Positions 1 through 11,217 of a stretch of 64,000 nucleotides of DNA are shown piece by piece. Below the pieces are notes generated by a model. It was not told where the DNA came from. It saw only the letters and a program-made list of their open reading frames with translations, and searched no databases. Both the position numbers and the translations under genes were made by a program. The stretch is from Magnolia sinica (lineage: Eukaryota > Streptophyta > Magnoliopsida > Magnoliales > Magnoliaceae), in the NCBI RefSeq assembly GCF_029962835.1, contig NC_080589.1:18125586-18189585 (forward strand), written 5' to 3'. The first letter of the stretch is position 1, and each line of letters opens with the position of its first letter.

Positions 1-160
1 AGTTTACTTCTTGCAAACTGTCTATCGTTGGCTACCCCCTGTCTTCTATTTGCTTTGGAGCCATGTCAGGATACTCGATTATTTTAGGATCTTCTTCCGA
101 TAAATGCTCAGTAGTAATCGTGTTCACCAATGACTCTGCCCCCAATCCTTGAAATTTTCC

Positions 161-616
161 TCACTTTTCTTGACCAACCCCAATAAGAATTTGAATTCCT
201 CTCCCATAATTCAGGTCGGTGGGTTCTTCATAATAAAAATCCATGTTTCTTATGATTTTCTTTCTTACTGGGCTATATTTTTTAAGATCTTGCGGTGTCA
301 GCCTACTGTGGTACACATTATTCTTCGCCTCTTTACCTGTTTTTGCTTCCACCAAGGCGTAAAATTCTATTGGTTCTGGATATTTCGCACTAGCCCTGAC
401 CTGAAATCTTCCTGGAGTGGCCGAAAATGGTTTATTTCTTTCAACATATGACAATGACACTATGTAATTGGACTGTAAAATTTTCAATTGTTCCGGTGAT
501 AACAGGGTTAGTGGCGGTTGCCCCGGTTGTCTCAAATGTTTCGATACAAAATAGAATTTCTTCTTTGCTTCTGCAACCCTGGATGATTCTGCCTTTTCTG
601 TTTCTTCTTTCATCAC
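161..616 (-). pseudogene. Ty3/gypsy pol linker between protease and RT (fragment)
   Basis: An open stretch of 151 codons lies just downstream of the protease on the same strand. It is charged (KEETEKAESS at the start) and contains HLRQPGQPPLTLLSPEQL. Its position matches the poorly conserved linker that joins protease to reverse transcriptase in Tat/Ogre-type polyproteins. No catalytic motif is visible in it. RT itself would lie off the left edge. The methionine start is only the first ATG after a break and not a true start, so the piece was probably once continuous with the protease. Confidence 0.5.
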
Positions 617-747
617 CTTTACTTAAATGTCCTTTAGGACTTTCCTTTCATCATTCTTCTTTTCTTCTTTAGCAAACCCTTTATAATAACTAGCGTCTAA
701 AAAGAAGTCGCATCGGCCATTAGTTTATACTGTATCCCACTTTTACA

Positions 748-1308
748 TTATTTAAAGCATTGATATAGAGTAGAGGGTACAATGTTATACTGATGTATCC
801 ATGGCCTTCCTAGGAGAAGATTGTATGTCATCACCGCATTTATAATGTGGCATATGACATCAGTAGTCATCTCTCCTATCTCCAATGTCACTGTAATTTT
901 ACCGAGTGCACGTTGCCCATCTTGATTGAAGCCCTGTATCATCATTCCACTAGGGCGTAGATCAGAATGACGATAACCCAGTTTACTCAACATCGAGAGT
1001 GGTAAGGGGTTCACCGCAGACCCATTATCTACCATAATCCGCTTAACATTCTTTCCACGAATATGACCTTCTATCGTTAGTGGCTTGTTATGCTCCGCAT
1101 CGCAGATCAGATCATCATCGGAGAAGGAAATGATTGGCAGGCATTCTTCTTGCTCTTTGTACTCTTCGTGTTTCGTCTCTACTAGCAATGTCTCTCTGAT
1201 ATCATGATCGGACAATGCTTGAACCAAGTTCTGCCGAAATCCTCCTAACAACTTAAGCACGTCATATATGCGTAATCGCGCCGGTATGCCCTTTAAATGA
1301 TTTACCAC
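748..1308 (-). pseudogene. Ty3/gypsy aspartic protease (retropepsin) domain
   Basis: This 186-codon open stretch has the retropepsin fold signature: IMVDNGSAVNPLPLSML around residues 91-107, where the aspartate of DNGSA is the catalytic residue, and later YNLLLGRPWIH near residues 162-172, the conserved ILGRxW block. The enzyme dimerises and cuts the Gag-Pol polyprotein. It lies between gag (higher coordinates) and the pol linker (lower coordinates) on the minus strand. DNGSA, rather than DTGSS, is usual for Tat/Ogre-like elements. The frame is intact here but flanking parts of the polyprotein are broken, so it is scored as part of a dead element. Confidence 0.8.
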
Positions 1309-1316
1309 ATCGTAGC

Positions 1317-3045
1317 TTACTTTTGTTGCCTCATCCCTCTCTTTTTTTTATTATCATCGTTCTGTCTTTCAACAGCTTCTCTTCTTATAACTCCTGTTTT
1401 CTGCTTCATAGGGCTTGTTATCTTCTTTCCCGATCGCAGCGTAATTACTGCTACCTTCCATTTCGTCTTACTGTCCTCGTTCTCCTTCATTTCTCGGGCC
1501 TTTTCCCGAATCGTGAGCATATTTACTGTCGCCATTGTACCCTTTTCTTTTTCTTTTCCAATTACTATTTCACCCCGGTCTATCATTCGTTGTATTATAC
1601 ATTTTATCGTATAACAATTCTTCGTTGGATGTCCCACCAGGCGATGATAGCGACAAAAATCTCTCTCTGGTTCTTGTCACATCTTCGAGGTGTTTGGGTT
1701 CTGGTAATTCTATTGTACCAGCCTTTAGCAGTTGGTTCATCATAGGAACAATATCTTACCTATCGAACACAAACCCCTCATGAGAATTGACTGTTTTGGG
1801 CCTTTTTCCACTGTATCTGTTTCCTGGTTGATTTGATTCTTCTTTCCGTTCCGGCCTTTTATCTCTTGAGTCTCTGGCATCTTTACTTCTCTTTTCACAA
1901 TCGATGGTATTCACGGCCATCCTGCTAGGTGCCCTCCTGGCTGTCTCATAGTGAAACGCTAGTATCTTCCGAGTCATCAATTCTAAGGCATGAGCTTTAG
2001 TGGCTAGGTCACGGAAAGTTCTGATATCGATGCTCGTGAGTCCAAACACGATTCCCGTTTCCATGGAGTTCAGACACATCTTAACCTGTTCCTTTTTTTC
2101 CGGCAGCTACCTACATGAGGCTCCCAATGTCTTCTATCTGTCTATAAATTTTTCTACCGGTTCCCCGTCCCTCTGCCGCATGGAAGCCAATTCCATAATA
2201 CTAACATCACGCTCTTAAGAGAAGAAGTTTGACATAAAGGCATCCTGCATTTGTTCCCAAGTACGTATCGACCCTGGGGCCAGACTAGAATACCATCGGA
2301 GTGCTTTGTTTGTCAGGGATGATCCGAACAATCGTAAGCAATACTATGGTATTGTGAAAAAATTTCCCATGCTAGTGATGAAGTGCATTAAGTGTTCCTC
2401 TGGCGATCCTTCCCTGTTAAACTTCTAAAAATTTGGGTGTTTGAAGTTGGCTAAGTACGGGATGTCTTCTACCTCTCTTGGATACGACGTTCGGTATCTG
2501 AATCAGCCAATATTTTCACACACTCTCTCTACTCTGATAGCTTCTTCGATGACTTGTCTCACCTCATCTTGTGTCATGGTTCTCGCTGTTGGGACAGAAC
2601 CCCGTGATCCTGCCCCCTATGGTTGAAAGCCTTCGGGTTGATTTTCTTGTCCATTCATTGTGCCCGTCATTAGGGGAGCCACTATCTGAGCTACATTGTG
2701 TGAGAGAGTCGCTAAGGCTTCTCTGAGGTTTTTGCACTCTTCCATTAGTGCCCTTTGTGCTTCTGCCATTTCATTCATACGATCCTTCGTAGTTGGCATA
2801 CTCTCCTGATTTGTTCCGGCCATATGTACTGCGGCTTCTCCACTCTTCGATGAAGCCGTAGTTGGAGTAGGGCGGGAATATATCGACATAATAGGACTTA
2901 CGATGAGAGGGGAAGATGGAGTTTCATTTGATTTTTCTGTGCTTGCATTACCATTGATCGATTGAGGCGATACAAACATTGGTGAACTTGTTGGTAATGC
3001 CTTACCTTTCTGTTCTTTCATCCATCTGACTCTTGGGGCAACCAA
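1317..3045 (-). pseudogene. Ty3/gypsy gag, broken by stops and frameshifts
   Basis: The gag reading is spread over three frames. An N-terminal part (2,617-3,045) has an alanine- and glutamate-rich helix (EMAEAQRALMEECKNLREAL). A middle part (about 2,080-2,530) holds NKALRWYSSLAPGSIRTWEQ and MELASMRQRDGEPVEKFIDR, the core of the plant retrotransposon gag family. A C-terminal part (1,756-2,079) is followed at 1,317-1,637 by GHPTKNCYTIK, matching the zinc-knuckle region of this family. Gag would form the virus-like particle. At least two stops (for example after SNFFS and FIDR) interrupt it. Confidence 0.75.
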
Positions 3046-3620
3046 AGCCGGGAAGTCGCGCGACGTTAACTGTGGATTTGTTCGCCCAGGATATATCGCA
3101 GGAGGAGTGAGTTCAGGATTCTTCCTAGTGACATTGCGCGTTATCGGCCCTCTAACTCTCCTCAGTGGTGAATTTGTTCTTGCTGCAGTTACATTTTGGG
3201 TCCTTGTCCTCCTACGAGTGACGACGATCCATTCATCTCTTTCTCCCTGTGCTACTGGCGAAGCAGTTACAACTGTAATAGTTGCTTGTGATTCTGTTGG
3301 CTTGCTTGTTACTGGTTTATCTTTGGGACTTCCAGTTTAATCAGTATACTCCACAACAAACCTTGTCGTAGTGAAGTAGAAAACTGTGTTTCCTTGAATG
3401 ATTGCCATTGGTTTGTTGGTTGCAATATTCTTCCTCTCCTGTCGTTCACATTCACGAAACGACAATAAAAAAATAGTACTTATATCAAGTCGTATTTTAT
3501 TTTGGAGATGAAAGGTAGGATGTTCCCTTTGAGAGTCGCCATTTTGGCGTCTTGAGGATGCCAAATAGTCATGATTATCTCCCGTGAAGTTCTTAAGTTA
3601 ATATTCAAGTGAATATGAAA

Positions 3621-3642
3621 AAGTCCCCACCAGAGTCGTCAT
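3621..3642 (-). promoter_or_regulatory. Primer-binding-site-like motif next to LTR
   Basis: On the minus strand this reads TGACGACTCTGGTGGGGACT, which resembles the TGGCGACTC-type primer-binding sites of Tat/Ogre elements (tRNA-Arg by family knowledge). It lies between the presumed LTR (higher coordinates) and gag. One position in the leading TGGCGAC is changed, as expected in an old copy. Confidence 0.5.
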
Positions 3643-3849
3643 TTTGTTTCGAACAAGAAACAAATGCATTTTGTTTGGAAAATTTCATTCACTTAATAAT
3701 TAACAAAAAAAGACAAAGAAGATAATCACATTATTTATTTATTCCAAGTTCTTTTACATCCATTTCTCCTTTGATTCCAAAATAGACTTGTGATAATAGT
3801 AAAAAATAAAAAAATGATATGAGCTAAGAAAATAATTGCTGGAAACATC

Positions 3850-4135
3850 ATGTATTGCGGACTATTGCCCAGGTCAGCTATGCACAAAAATCCCTATGCA
3901 CTAAGATACATTGTGCACCAGGGGAACCCATTGTGCGCCAACCCTATTGTGTGCCCGGACACATTGTGCGCTCTGGCCTATTGTGCACTCTGGCCTATTG
4001 TACACTCTGGCTCGTTGTGCGCTTGTGCTTGTTGCGCGCTAAGACCTGTTGCGCGCTGATGCTCGTTGCACGTTGATGGTGTTTGTGCATTGATGGTGTT
4101 GTGCGCCGCACAACACCTATTCCGCACAATGAGAG
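3850..4135. repeat. Degenerate TTGTGC(G/A)C tandem array
   Basis: Units such as 'ctattgtgcactctggc' and 'tgttgcgcgctaagacc' recur every 17-22 bases, about a dozen times. The same core recurs more loosely at 4,255-4,460. The array lies downstream of the LTR TATA box and would therefore be in the transcribed leader. Confidence 0.7.
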
Positions 4136-4216
4136 TGGAGCTCTACTTCTCTCTCTTCAAATTCTTCTTCTGCTTCTTGATTGGCTGCTTCTGACCCCTT
4201 ACTGACAGGTGGGAGG

Positions 4217-4224
4217 TATTTATA
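4217..4224 (-). promoter_or_regulatory. TATA box of the LTR promoter
   Basis: The minus strand reads GCTATAAATACC. It is the best core-promoter match in the LTR and has the correct orientation for the gag-pol genes at lower coordinates. Confidence 0.5.
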
Positions 4225-4560
4225 GCCTTCCCACACATGCGAACATGCCACGTAGTCATTGTGCAGTCCTCTTTGCACGAACCTCTTTTATGGGGATGAC
4301 TTCGTGCAAATTCCATTGTGCGGATTCCATTGTGTGGATTCTTTTGTGCAGAAGCTAGTGTGCGGATATCTGTATTTCAAAGTGTATTTCCACACAACGA
4401 TTTGCGCACAATACTTAATTTCACACAATGATTTGTGCACAATGAGTTGCGCACAGCAACTTTTCTGCTGCCTCTCTCTTTTTATGCCTCTACGTGGATC
4501 TATTTCATTTTTTGGATAATGTCATGATATGGAAAAACCAATTTATGACTGGGATGAAGA

Positions 4561-5275
4561 GACCACATAAATATGGGCTTTATCCAAAACTTTTGTGGCT
4601 TATGAGAAGTTGTTAATGGTCGATTACCATTATTTATTGTATTATGGTCTACTTAAGATTTGGATATGCTTTATTTTTAGGATCATACCCTAAAATGAGT
4701 TTTCAAAATGGATGGATGACGTGCATGTAAGGCACATACATCATGGTGGGTCCCACAACCATGGATGCCACCCACATCTCCAAACAAGAGGAAGGGGAAA
4801 ATGTGTCAAATTAACAGATTACAAACATTTCTAATGTTCGTTAACAAACGGATTGTTTTGGATTCCATGCTTAATTTTTGAACCTCCGTAACTCCTTCAA
4901 ACAGTTACTAAATAGGTTTTTGGACTTCGGATTCAGACTTTGGATTTAGATTTTAGGCTCAGGCTTCAAACTTCATATTTAACAAACATTCCTTAAGTTA
5001 TGTTAGGTTTAAGAGACTTACAATTTTTTGTTATTTTTTGGTGTTTTGAGAGCCTCCAAGGAGAGAGCTAGGTTTTTTTTTTTTTGTAAGTTTTCTCCAT
5101 CCTTATAGTCTTCTCCGAATAGTAGATTGATCGTCGCTTTGTGCTATGGTTTTTTCTGCAAGGGGTTTCCACATAAAAATTGTGTGTTCTCTATGTGGTT
5201 GCTTGAAATTTTCATTTTCTCTTGTTTATTTCAATCTAGATTAAGGTGTTTCTGCAGAGCCAGTTCTCCAACAAG
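4561..5275 (+). repeat. Decayed copia LTR
   Basis: The stretch ends in ...TCTCCAACA directly before a tRNA-Met primer-binding site at 5,276 and is AT-rich, with a T-tract near 5,070. The LTR start was not found. No coding potential is seen in it. Confidence 0.5.
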
Positions 5276-5290
5276 TGGTATCAAAGTAAG
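5276..5290 (+). promoter_or_regulatory. tRNA-Met primer-binding site of a copia element
   Basis: TGGTATCAAAGTAAG resembles the TGGTATCAGAGC primer site used by most plant copia elements. It sits three bases after an LTR-like end (AACA). Confidence 0.65.
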
Positions 5291-5317
5291 GTTGGTTTGA
5301 TAATTTGGATCTGAGAT

Positions 5318-5430
5318 ATGGCATTAAGAGGATCAAATGTAAAGTACGAGATAGAAATTCACGAGTAAAAATAACTTTGAACCATGGAGATTGAAGATGA
5401 AAGCTCTCCTAATTCAATAAGGGAGGTTGG
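5318..5430 (+). pseudogene. Copia gag start (short relic)
   Basis: Just after the primer-binding site, one frame reads FEPWRLKMKALLIQ, matching the conserved W-x-x-x-M-x-x-L-L block at the N-terminus of copia gag. The frame ends at a stop two codons later and the similarity is lost by 5,430. The element seems to be truncated here, because no protease, integrase or RT follows. Confidence 0.55.
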
Positions 5431-7054
5431 TTTGTTAAAATAAAGTTGTTTTAACATTTACAATTAATTAAACTCAATTTGATCAAGTCAAGATGACCCA
5501 ACATTACTCCTTAAATTCAATTTGAAAATCAACATGGATTGTCGATCAATGCAGTTGATCGATCGAGCCAGCTCGACGGCCTTCGATTGATCTCCTGATC
5601 GATCGATTAGGGATCGATAAAATTTAGAATTTAATGCCTCAAGTCTCTAAACAAAATTGGTCATCTACGATCAATCGAACCTACCCATCAATCGATCGAA
5701 AATGGGTATACTCGATCGATTGGCATCGCCTAAGGAGACCCTTGATCGATCAAACCTAGATTTTGATCAATCGCAATATAGCACAATTTTAAACTTTGGT
5801 TTCTTGACAAAAATTGACAAGTTCGATCGGTCAACCAAAATTTGATAGGTTCTGTTACACAATTCGATTAAAAAAAAAAAAGGGTTTCTCTTCTTCTTCC
5901 ATAATTTTGATGAATTCCATTGATCTCGAAATTGAGTTCAACCCATCCAATGATTTTTACTATCATCGAATTCGGAGTAGCTAAAGGATCACTTGGATCC
6001 AAAACATCAAGAATCTAGATTTGATGTTTGAAAACTGATTTTTGACATAACTATAGTTATCTATACCATACGTAGATCATTGTGAAAAATTCCTCAGTCA
6101 AATCACTCTAGGGTTTGAAGTCCTAACATGGTTCGGCTTTAGGATCATTTAATTTAAATCCTCCTAGACTGATATGGCTGGGTTTCTCGAAGTCTATCTT
6201 CTATATTATAGAAACTACGCGAAAACTGTTTTCTCTTCCACAAAACTTATCCATAGGTTAATCCTCAATGTCCATTGATTAGATCTATGATTTTTGGATA
6301 GAAAAATTACGAAAAATTAAAGGAAACATTGATGAAACTTACCCGCGGAGACTCCTCTTCATATGGCTTCTCTCTCTCTTTGGGCTACTCTTAGGTTTAT
6401 GATTTTCTGTAGAAATTTCTGCGGTTTCCACCTTTATATAAAGAAAGAGCCTTGAATCTAAAAGATTCCACAAATGTTTCGTGGAATTTAGCAAAAAATA
6501 ATATCCTATGAACTTAGAGTAAATCCTTTAACCTATCCCTCAATTGAGAATACTCTTACCAATTGGGCTAAATGTTTAATTTTATTAATAACTACAAAAT
6601 TAATTTATTAATTTGGTTAGTCTGAATTTTACTCAAGTCTAAAAAATCACGGTCGTTGAACTAGCGTAAGGTATAAATATGGTGGGTATAAGACATGCAT
6701 CATCATTTTTTTTTTACACACACCCACGCACTCACACCAAGTAGTTTTTAACCACAAAAGCATCATGGTGGTCTCCACAAAGGCTCATGTTACCGGAAAT
6801 TTCCCCATCCATTTGAACCAAGCATGCAATGGATGGTGCAAAACCCAGAAAATCGACCAAAGTGAAAGCAACCACTTCGCCCTCATGAATGCAGCACCTG
6901 TGCTGAAAGCAACCACTCTGCAATTTTCTTCTTTCATTGAGGCCAATAAACTGTATGGTACAAAACATAGTTCTAGACTCGGTACTTTGACTTGAAACTC
7001 AGTTGAGTCAGATCGACTCAAACCTATTCTTATGTTTTATTCATGCATATCTTT
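5431..7054. other. Non-coding stretch with TCGATCGA-rich part
   Basis: No supported gene. At 5,545-5,850 the motif ATCGATCGAT and variants recur about ten times, a pattern common in plant LTRs. At 6,430-6,440 the minus strand has TTATATAAAGG, a possible minus-strand LTR promoter. Small open frames near 6,765-6,995 exist on both strands but match no family I know. Confidence 0.5.
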
Positions 7055-7488
7055 GAGAACTGCTCTAGTTCTATCAGGGAACTGTAACTTATAGTACTGC
7101 TTCTAGCTGCATCAGTTCAGTTAGACAGTTCAATCGATTAGTGATCAATCAGTACTGTACATTAAGTCTATAAACACATTTCTAAGGTTACCTTATAAAG
7201 ATCTCACAAATCCCATCATCCAATCCATCCCTGCTGTGGCCTTATTTTCCTTGGTCATCCCTTTTCCAAGACATGGGATGGATACTTGTTGAATAGACCT
7301 ATTTTTGTTTGAATGATCTTGACTGTCTATATTAAAGATCATTGATAAAATGGTTAATATTTTTCAAATTATTGGACCTAGTGAACAATCTATATCAATG
7401 GATTGGATAGTCCAAGTGGCCCAAAATAAATGAATGCAATTAGGAGCATTATAACTTATATTGCTATAAGATCACTTCAGCATTTCTC
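7055..7488. mobile_element. MITE-like element with imperfect ~50-bp inverted ends (copy 1)
   Basis: The left end (GAGAACTGCTCTAGTTCTAT...) and the reverse complement of the right end (GAGAAATGCTGAAGTGATCT...) match imperfectly over about 50 bases and share TAACTTATA-type blocks. Nothing inside codes for protein. A related sequence lies at 19,462-19,935. It ends 27 bases before the CACTA element. Confidence 0.5.
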
Positions 7489-7539
7489 TACAACTTGTTA
7501 AAATATTTATAAATACACTACAACAACTGGGAGATTTAC

Positions 7540-7800
7540 CGGTGCTCCTAAGTGCCGCTAAAAGCGCCGGAAAATTTAATAGTGGCGCTAACCAAGCACC
7601 GATAAATGGGTATGTCGGGAAAAGTATAGGCGGCGCTAGGTGAGCTTTACCGGCGCTTGTATGACGCCAATAATTGCAGTTTTTAGCGATGCGAAAAAGC
7701 GCCGCTAAAATTCGCTCCGAGCGCTGGGATAAATTATTTCTGAATACTTTTTCTCATGAAAAAGCGCCGTAAAATTTCTACACAAACGCCGCTAAAAGCT
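7540..7800. repeat. CACTA 5' subterminal repeats
   Basis: At least five copies of GCGCCGCTAAAA or close variants (for example near 7,552, 7,583, 7,700, 7,763 and 7,787) occur in both orientations. CACTA transposases bind such subterminal repeats. The right subterminal region has fewer copies. Confidence 0.7.
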
Positions 7801-8024
7801 TTTGTATAGATTTAAGAGGCCTTAGCATGCCAGTAATTTTTTTTTATTATATATAATTCAATCGAAACCTGTATTTTTAAAATATTTGAAACATAAAAAT
7901 GATGCCATACAAATAAAACTGAATATTAAACAAATTTTACATTACTGGACAATAAAAAAAATATAGTATTTATTACAATACATATCTTCAATTTGATGAG
8001 TTGGCTAAAAAATATTAATGTTAA

Positions 8025-8714
8025 TTGATAACTAATATAGCAAATTTCCTTCACTTGAGGGTTATCTGGGGGCCTTATGCCATACAAATATCTTGCAATT
8101 TGAGTCCGAAGATCTGCTATGCAAATAAACTTCTTCAAAATGTTCTTGGGCATGATGTATGTGTAAGCCTGTCTCCTGTAATCAGTAATTACTCACATAA
8201 GTTCAGTTTCCAGAACCTTGAAAGTTAAAAAGTGCGTACAATGGAAAATAACCATAATTATTTGCCTTAATGTCCTCAGTGTTCACATAAATATGATTGA
8301 CTCTAAGATATAGATTCGTCGCTGAGATTGCTCTTACACGCCAATCAGTTTTAGAACCAAATGCTACTTGCTCATAGGGGCTTGTTGTGGTGACAATGAG
8401 TTCATCACCGTGCACAATTGTTGTCCTTGTTGTGACTGCTATAAGTTGGCTTGCTTCTTTTTACCTGCACATGAAGATTTGCTAAAGATTATTAGCCAAG
8501 TGAAACCGGCAAAGAAGCTTCTCAGCTTGATAGACTTTTATTAAACACATCACCTGCTTCTCAATCTCCGTAATCTGTTGCCTCTGTTGTAAAGTGGAGT
8601 TATCTCAGCCCCCAGTATTATATCACGAATTTCAGACTGTGTCAGTGCCAAGGTGTTTACATTATTCTTCTTGGCATATTTTGAGAGTATAAGATCTCTC
8701 AGAGCAACCTCAAC
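8025..8714 (-). pseudogene. PRP8: Captured Prp8 gene fragment (three exons with introns)
   Basis: Three exons of the spliceosome core protein Prp8 can be read in order on the minus strand. Exon 8,554-8,714 gives [19 protein letters not shown] and [14 protein letters not shown]. Exon 8,266-8,464 gives [25 protein letters not shown] and [20 protein letters not shown]. Exon ~8,025-8,175 gives [15 protein letters not shown] and [14 protein letters not shown]. The piece covers the region leading into the Jab1/MPN domain. Introns are kept: acceptors TGCAG and TTACAG and a GT donor are present, but the second donor is GC. It is broken by a 1-base deletion after AEITP, a 1-base insertion in exon 3 (GGCTTACAC) and a shift at the start of exon 2. 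The rest of the gene is absent, so this is a genomic fragment taken up by the CACTA element. Confidence 0.9.
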
Positions 8715-9066
8715 CTGCATTGAAGGAGATATTAGCAACTCTCATATATGAAAATTAAGGTAGCAATCACCAGTTCTACTTCATTTCACACCATGTAACA
8801 GCTATTGGGTCTATCAACACATGATAGACAATTGTATACTGTCTCGTTGGGGTTAATTCCAATAGGGAGCTACAAGATTTGAAATGTGTAAATTTTCCTA
8901 AGTATGCATGTACACATTAGGGTATATGAGCATTCATGAATGTATGCATCTAACAGTCTGCGTGCATCCAATAGCATCTTTTTTTAATGTTCCAACCCTG
9001 TAAGGGGTGTGATCAATTTAATAGATAAGAAATACCTAGATGCGGGCCATTCCTAGTAATTTTCAA

Positions 9067-9105
9067 ACAACAACAACAACAACAACAACAACAATAATAA
9101 TAATA
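9067..9105. repeat. (CAA)n / (AAT)n microsatellite
   Basis: About nine CAA triplets are followed by four AAT triplets. It lies inside the CACTA element. Confidence 0.9.
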
Positions 9106-9837
9106 CTGGCCCAATTCCTTTTATCCGTGAGATACTACCTTGTATGTACTTGGATGCAAGGACACAAGAAAGGAGACGCCAAGAGGACGGCGTTAGTAAT
9201 CTCAAGAGTCAAGATTAATGGCAGAGAGCAGACTTATTTAACTAACAAAAGTATGAATGTGGGTAGCATTTATTTCCTTTAGAAAACATGGATTTCTTTG
9301 GTGTCAAGAATCGTAAACAGCAAAGAAAGGTTGAGAGAATGAATACATGGGTGCGATACATTACGCTATAATGATATTTAAAACATGGGGCTCTAGTACC
9401 ATAAAACTTACAAAGAAAGGTTGAGAGAATGAATACATTCCTAAAGTTGTATACAAATACAAACTACAAAAACAATGACTGCAATACCATTATATACACT
9501 AAATGTCTAAACTACCTTCATATAAAATACTATGTAAATATAGAACCTTATATTACAAAGAAAACAAGACCAATCTGAGAAAGAGAAAACATAAGAATAT
9601 GCATGTTTTATTTCTCGAGTATTGTGTATGTGCTAAAGATCCAGGAGCAAAAATCAAGTACACCTACGAGTAAAATCCAAAAACTGAAGACAGGAACAAA
9701 CATAAGATACATAAACCAAACAAATCATCACAATCATCTTAAGCCTCTCTCCTAGGCAGTTCAAAAAAAAAAAAACCCTACTAATTGCCACACTCGCATG
9801 AGAGCAACAAGCTATTGCTAGAATACATCCATATACA

Positions 9838-9936
9838 TCATAGTGATGGGGCAAGAGCCAATGCCTCTGCCTTAAAAAGGAGCTTCTCTAATTTCTCAAT
9901 TCATAGTGACGGGGCAAGAGCCAATGCCTCTGCCTG
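9838..9936. repeat. Direct repeat of ~36 bp, 63 bp apart
   Basis: 'tcatagtga(t/c)ggggcaagagcc' and the following 'aatgcctctgcct' occur twice, with one mismatch over about 35 bases. On the minus strand both copies can be read as QAEALALAPSL followed by a stop, so the repeat may be a duplicated end of an exon from an unidentified gene. Confidence 0.7.
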
Positions 9937-11217
9937 GTCAATCAATCCATGTGCTGTAGAAAATGATGCCTGACATCCTCCTCACCACTCATTGTTTCCT
10001 GCCTGGCCCAAGTTCCCATCTGAGAAACCACTGTAAATTAAGCTTCCCACAACCTGTCGGGGAAGGAGACCAAGTAGGTGGCAACCTTTCCCACTGTCCT
10101 TGGCAATCACTGCATGATGTTAAGTAGCTGTAAATGTGAGGAAGCTAAATAATAATAATAAATAAATAAAACAAGGAGATATCCAAGAGGTGAATCATCA
10201 TACATGTGCCAACATGACACATTTATGTGACATCCTTCATCAGGTTGATCCCACCAATAACATTCCAGGCACAAAATAATGCTGGTCTACTTATTGATGG
10301 GCCATGGAATCTAGATTGCTAGTCATTTTCTTTCAGATGATCCATATTCACCACATGCATGTGGCTAACCATTAACTAGATAAGTGGACCAACATGACTT
10401 TAGGCCAGGATATGATTAGAATGTTCCCCACCTAGTGACTAGCACAAATCTCAAGGGCATGTGCCCAAATCACACATTCAACCGTCCTAGCATTTCTCAT
10501 TGAAAACACCTGCAACAGGCATTTTTACATAAAAACATCAATCAATTACTCAAAAAAAGGAAAAAGAAATAAAAGAACATCACCAAATCAACTAGATTTG
10601 CTTAATACTAGGCTGATAGAAAAGCATTACTCAGTAAATAAAAACAATTCAAAAGAAATATTTAAAAGACACTCAATGAGAAAGAGGATAGATGTCTTAC
10701 AGAGATAGCCCCTTCTGCACAAAAGGGATGAGCCTAACACAACCGAACTGAATTCCCAATTCACGAATATCCAGCGTCGTCCTACAACACCATCAGTAGT
10801 TCTTAAAGGGCACAACTTCATTGCATTACAGAAAACAAATCGAAGCATCTTTCTTTTTCAAAAACCCAATTTGAAATACTTGTCAATATTCCAGTCCACT
10901 ATCATGTTCCACATTGAAGAAATGCTTCCCAATCATGTTCCACATTGAAGTAGCATGTAGCTAACAAGGTACAGATGGTGCCCTAGCTAAAAGCATGTCC
11001 CCTTATTTGATACATAGAAGTTCCCTTCATTATTATACCATGCCCAGAAGCTGACCCTACTAATTATTAACAAGCTGGAAGAAAAAAAGAAAATATACCA
11101 TGGTCTGATTCAAGAATGTCATGTAGTGTTAGCATACCTATCTGAGTAGTTGGTGATATTGCATGAGAAAGTTACAAGTTTGAATTGCTCTTATATATAG
11201 AATGGTTGGATATTCAC

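Larger units (their letters stand above)
1..4560 (-). mobile_element. Ty3/gypsy LTR retrotransposon, Tat/Ogre-like, 5' half
   Basis: Reading from right to left, the window holds an LTR-like stretch, a primer-binding-site-like motif, gag, a retropepsin and a linker leading toward reverse transcriptase. The rest of pol lies beyond the left window edge. The retropepsin has DNGSA in place of the usual DTGSS core. The gag holds the tract KALRWYSSLAPGSI, which is typical of plant Ty3 gag. Together these suggest the Tat/Ogre branch. Several in-frame stops and frameshifts show that the copy is dead. The right LTR border near 4,560 is a guess, because no clear TG/CA end or target duplication was found. 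Confidence 0.75.
3643..4560 (-). repeat. 5' LTR of the Ty3/gypsy element (approximate)
   Basis: This non-coding stretch lies upstream of gag and the primer-binding-like motif. It contains a minus-strand TATA box (TATAAATA, 4,217-4,224) and a degenerate array of TTGTGCGC-like units on both sides of it, as in a U3/R/U5 region. The inner border is set by the PBS-like motif. The outer border is not defined by a clear TG end. A second LTR is not in the window, so the call cannot be confirmed by comparison. Confidence 0.5.
8740..11200. other. CACTA interior without identified gene
   Basis: Apart from the microsatellite and the direct repeat, no gene is supported. Two minus-strand stretches look exon-like in composition but match no family I know: about 10,030-10,130 (reading VIAKDSGKGCHLLGLL) and 10,690-10,850 (reading LRTTDGVVGRRWI). 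They may be further captured fragments. Confidence 0.3.

Noticed and set aside
3850-4135. Satellite DNA or centromeric repeat
   Set aside because: The array is under 300 bp, degenerate and embedded in an LTR.
6732-7021. Overlapping 76-78-codon frames on both strands
   Set aside because: No homology or codon signal and no start context; probably chance.
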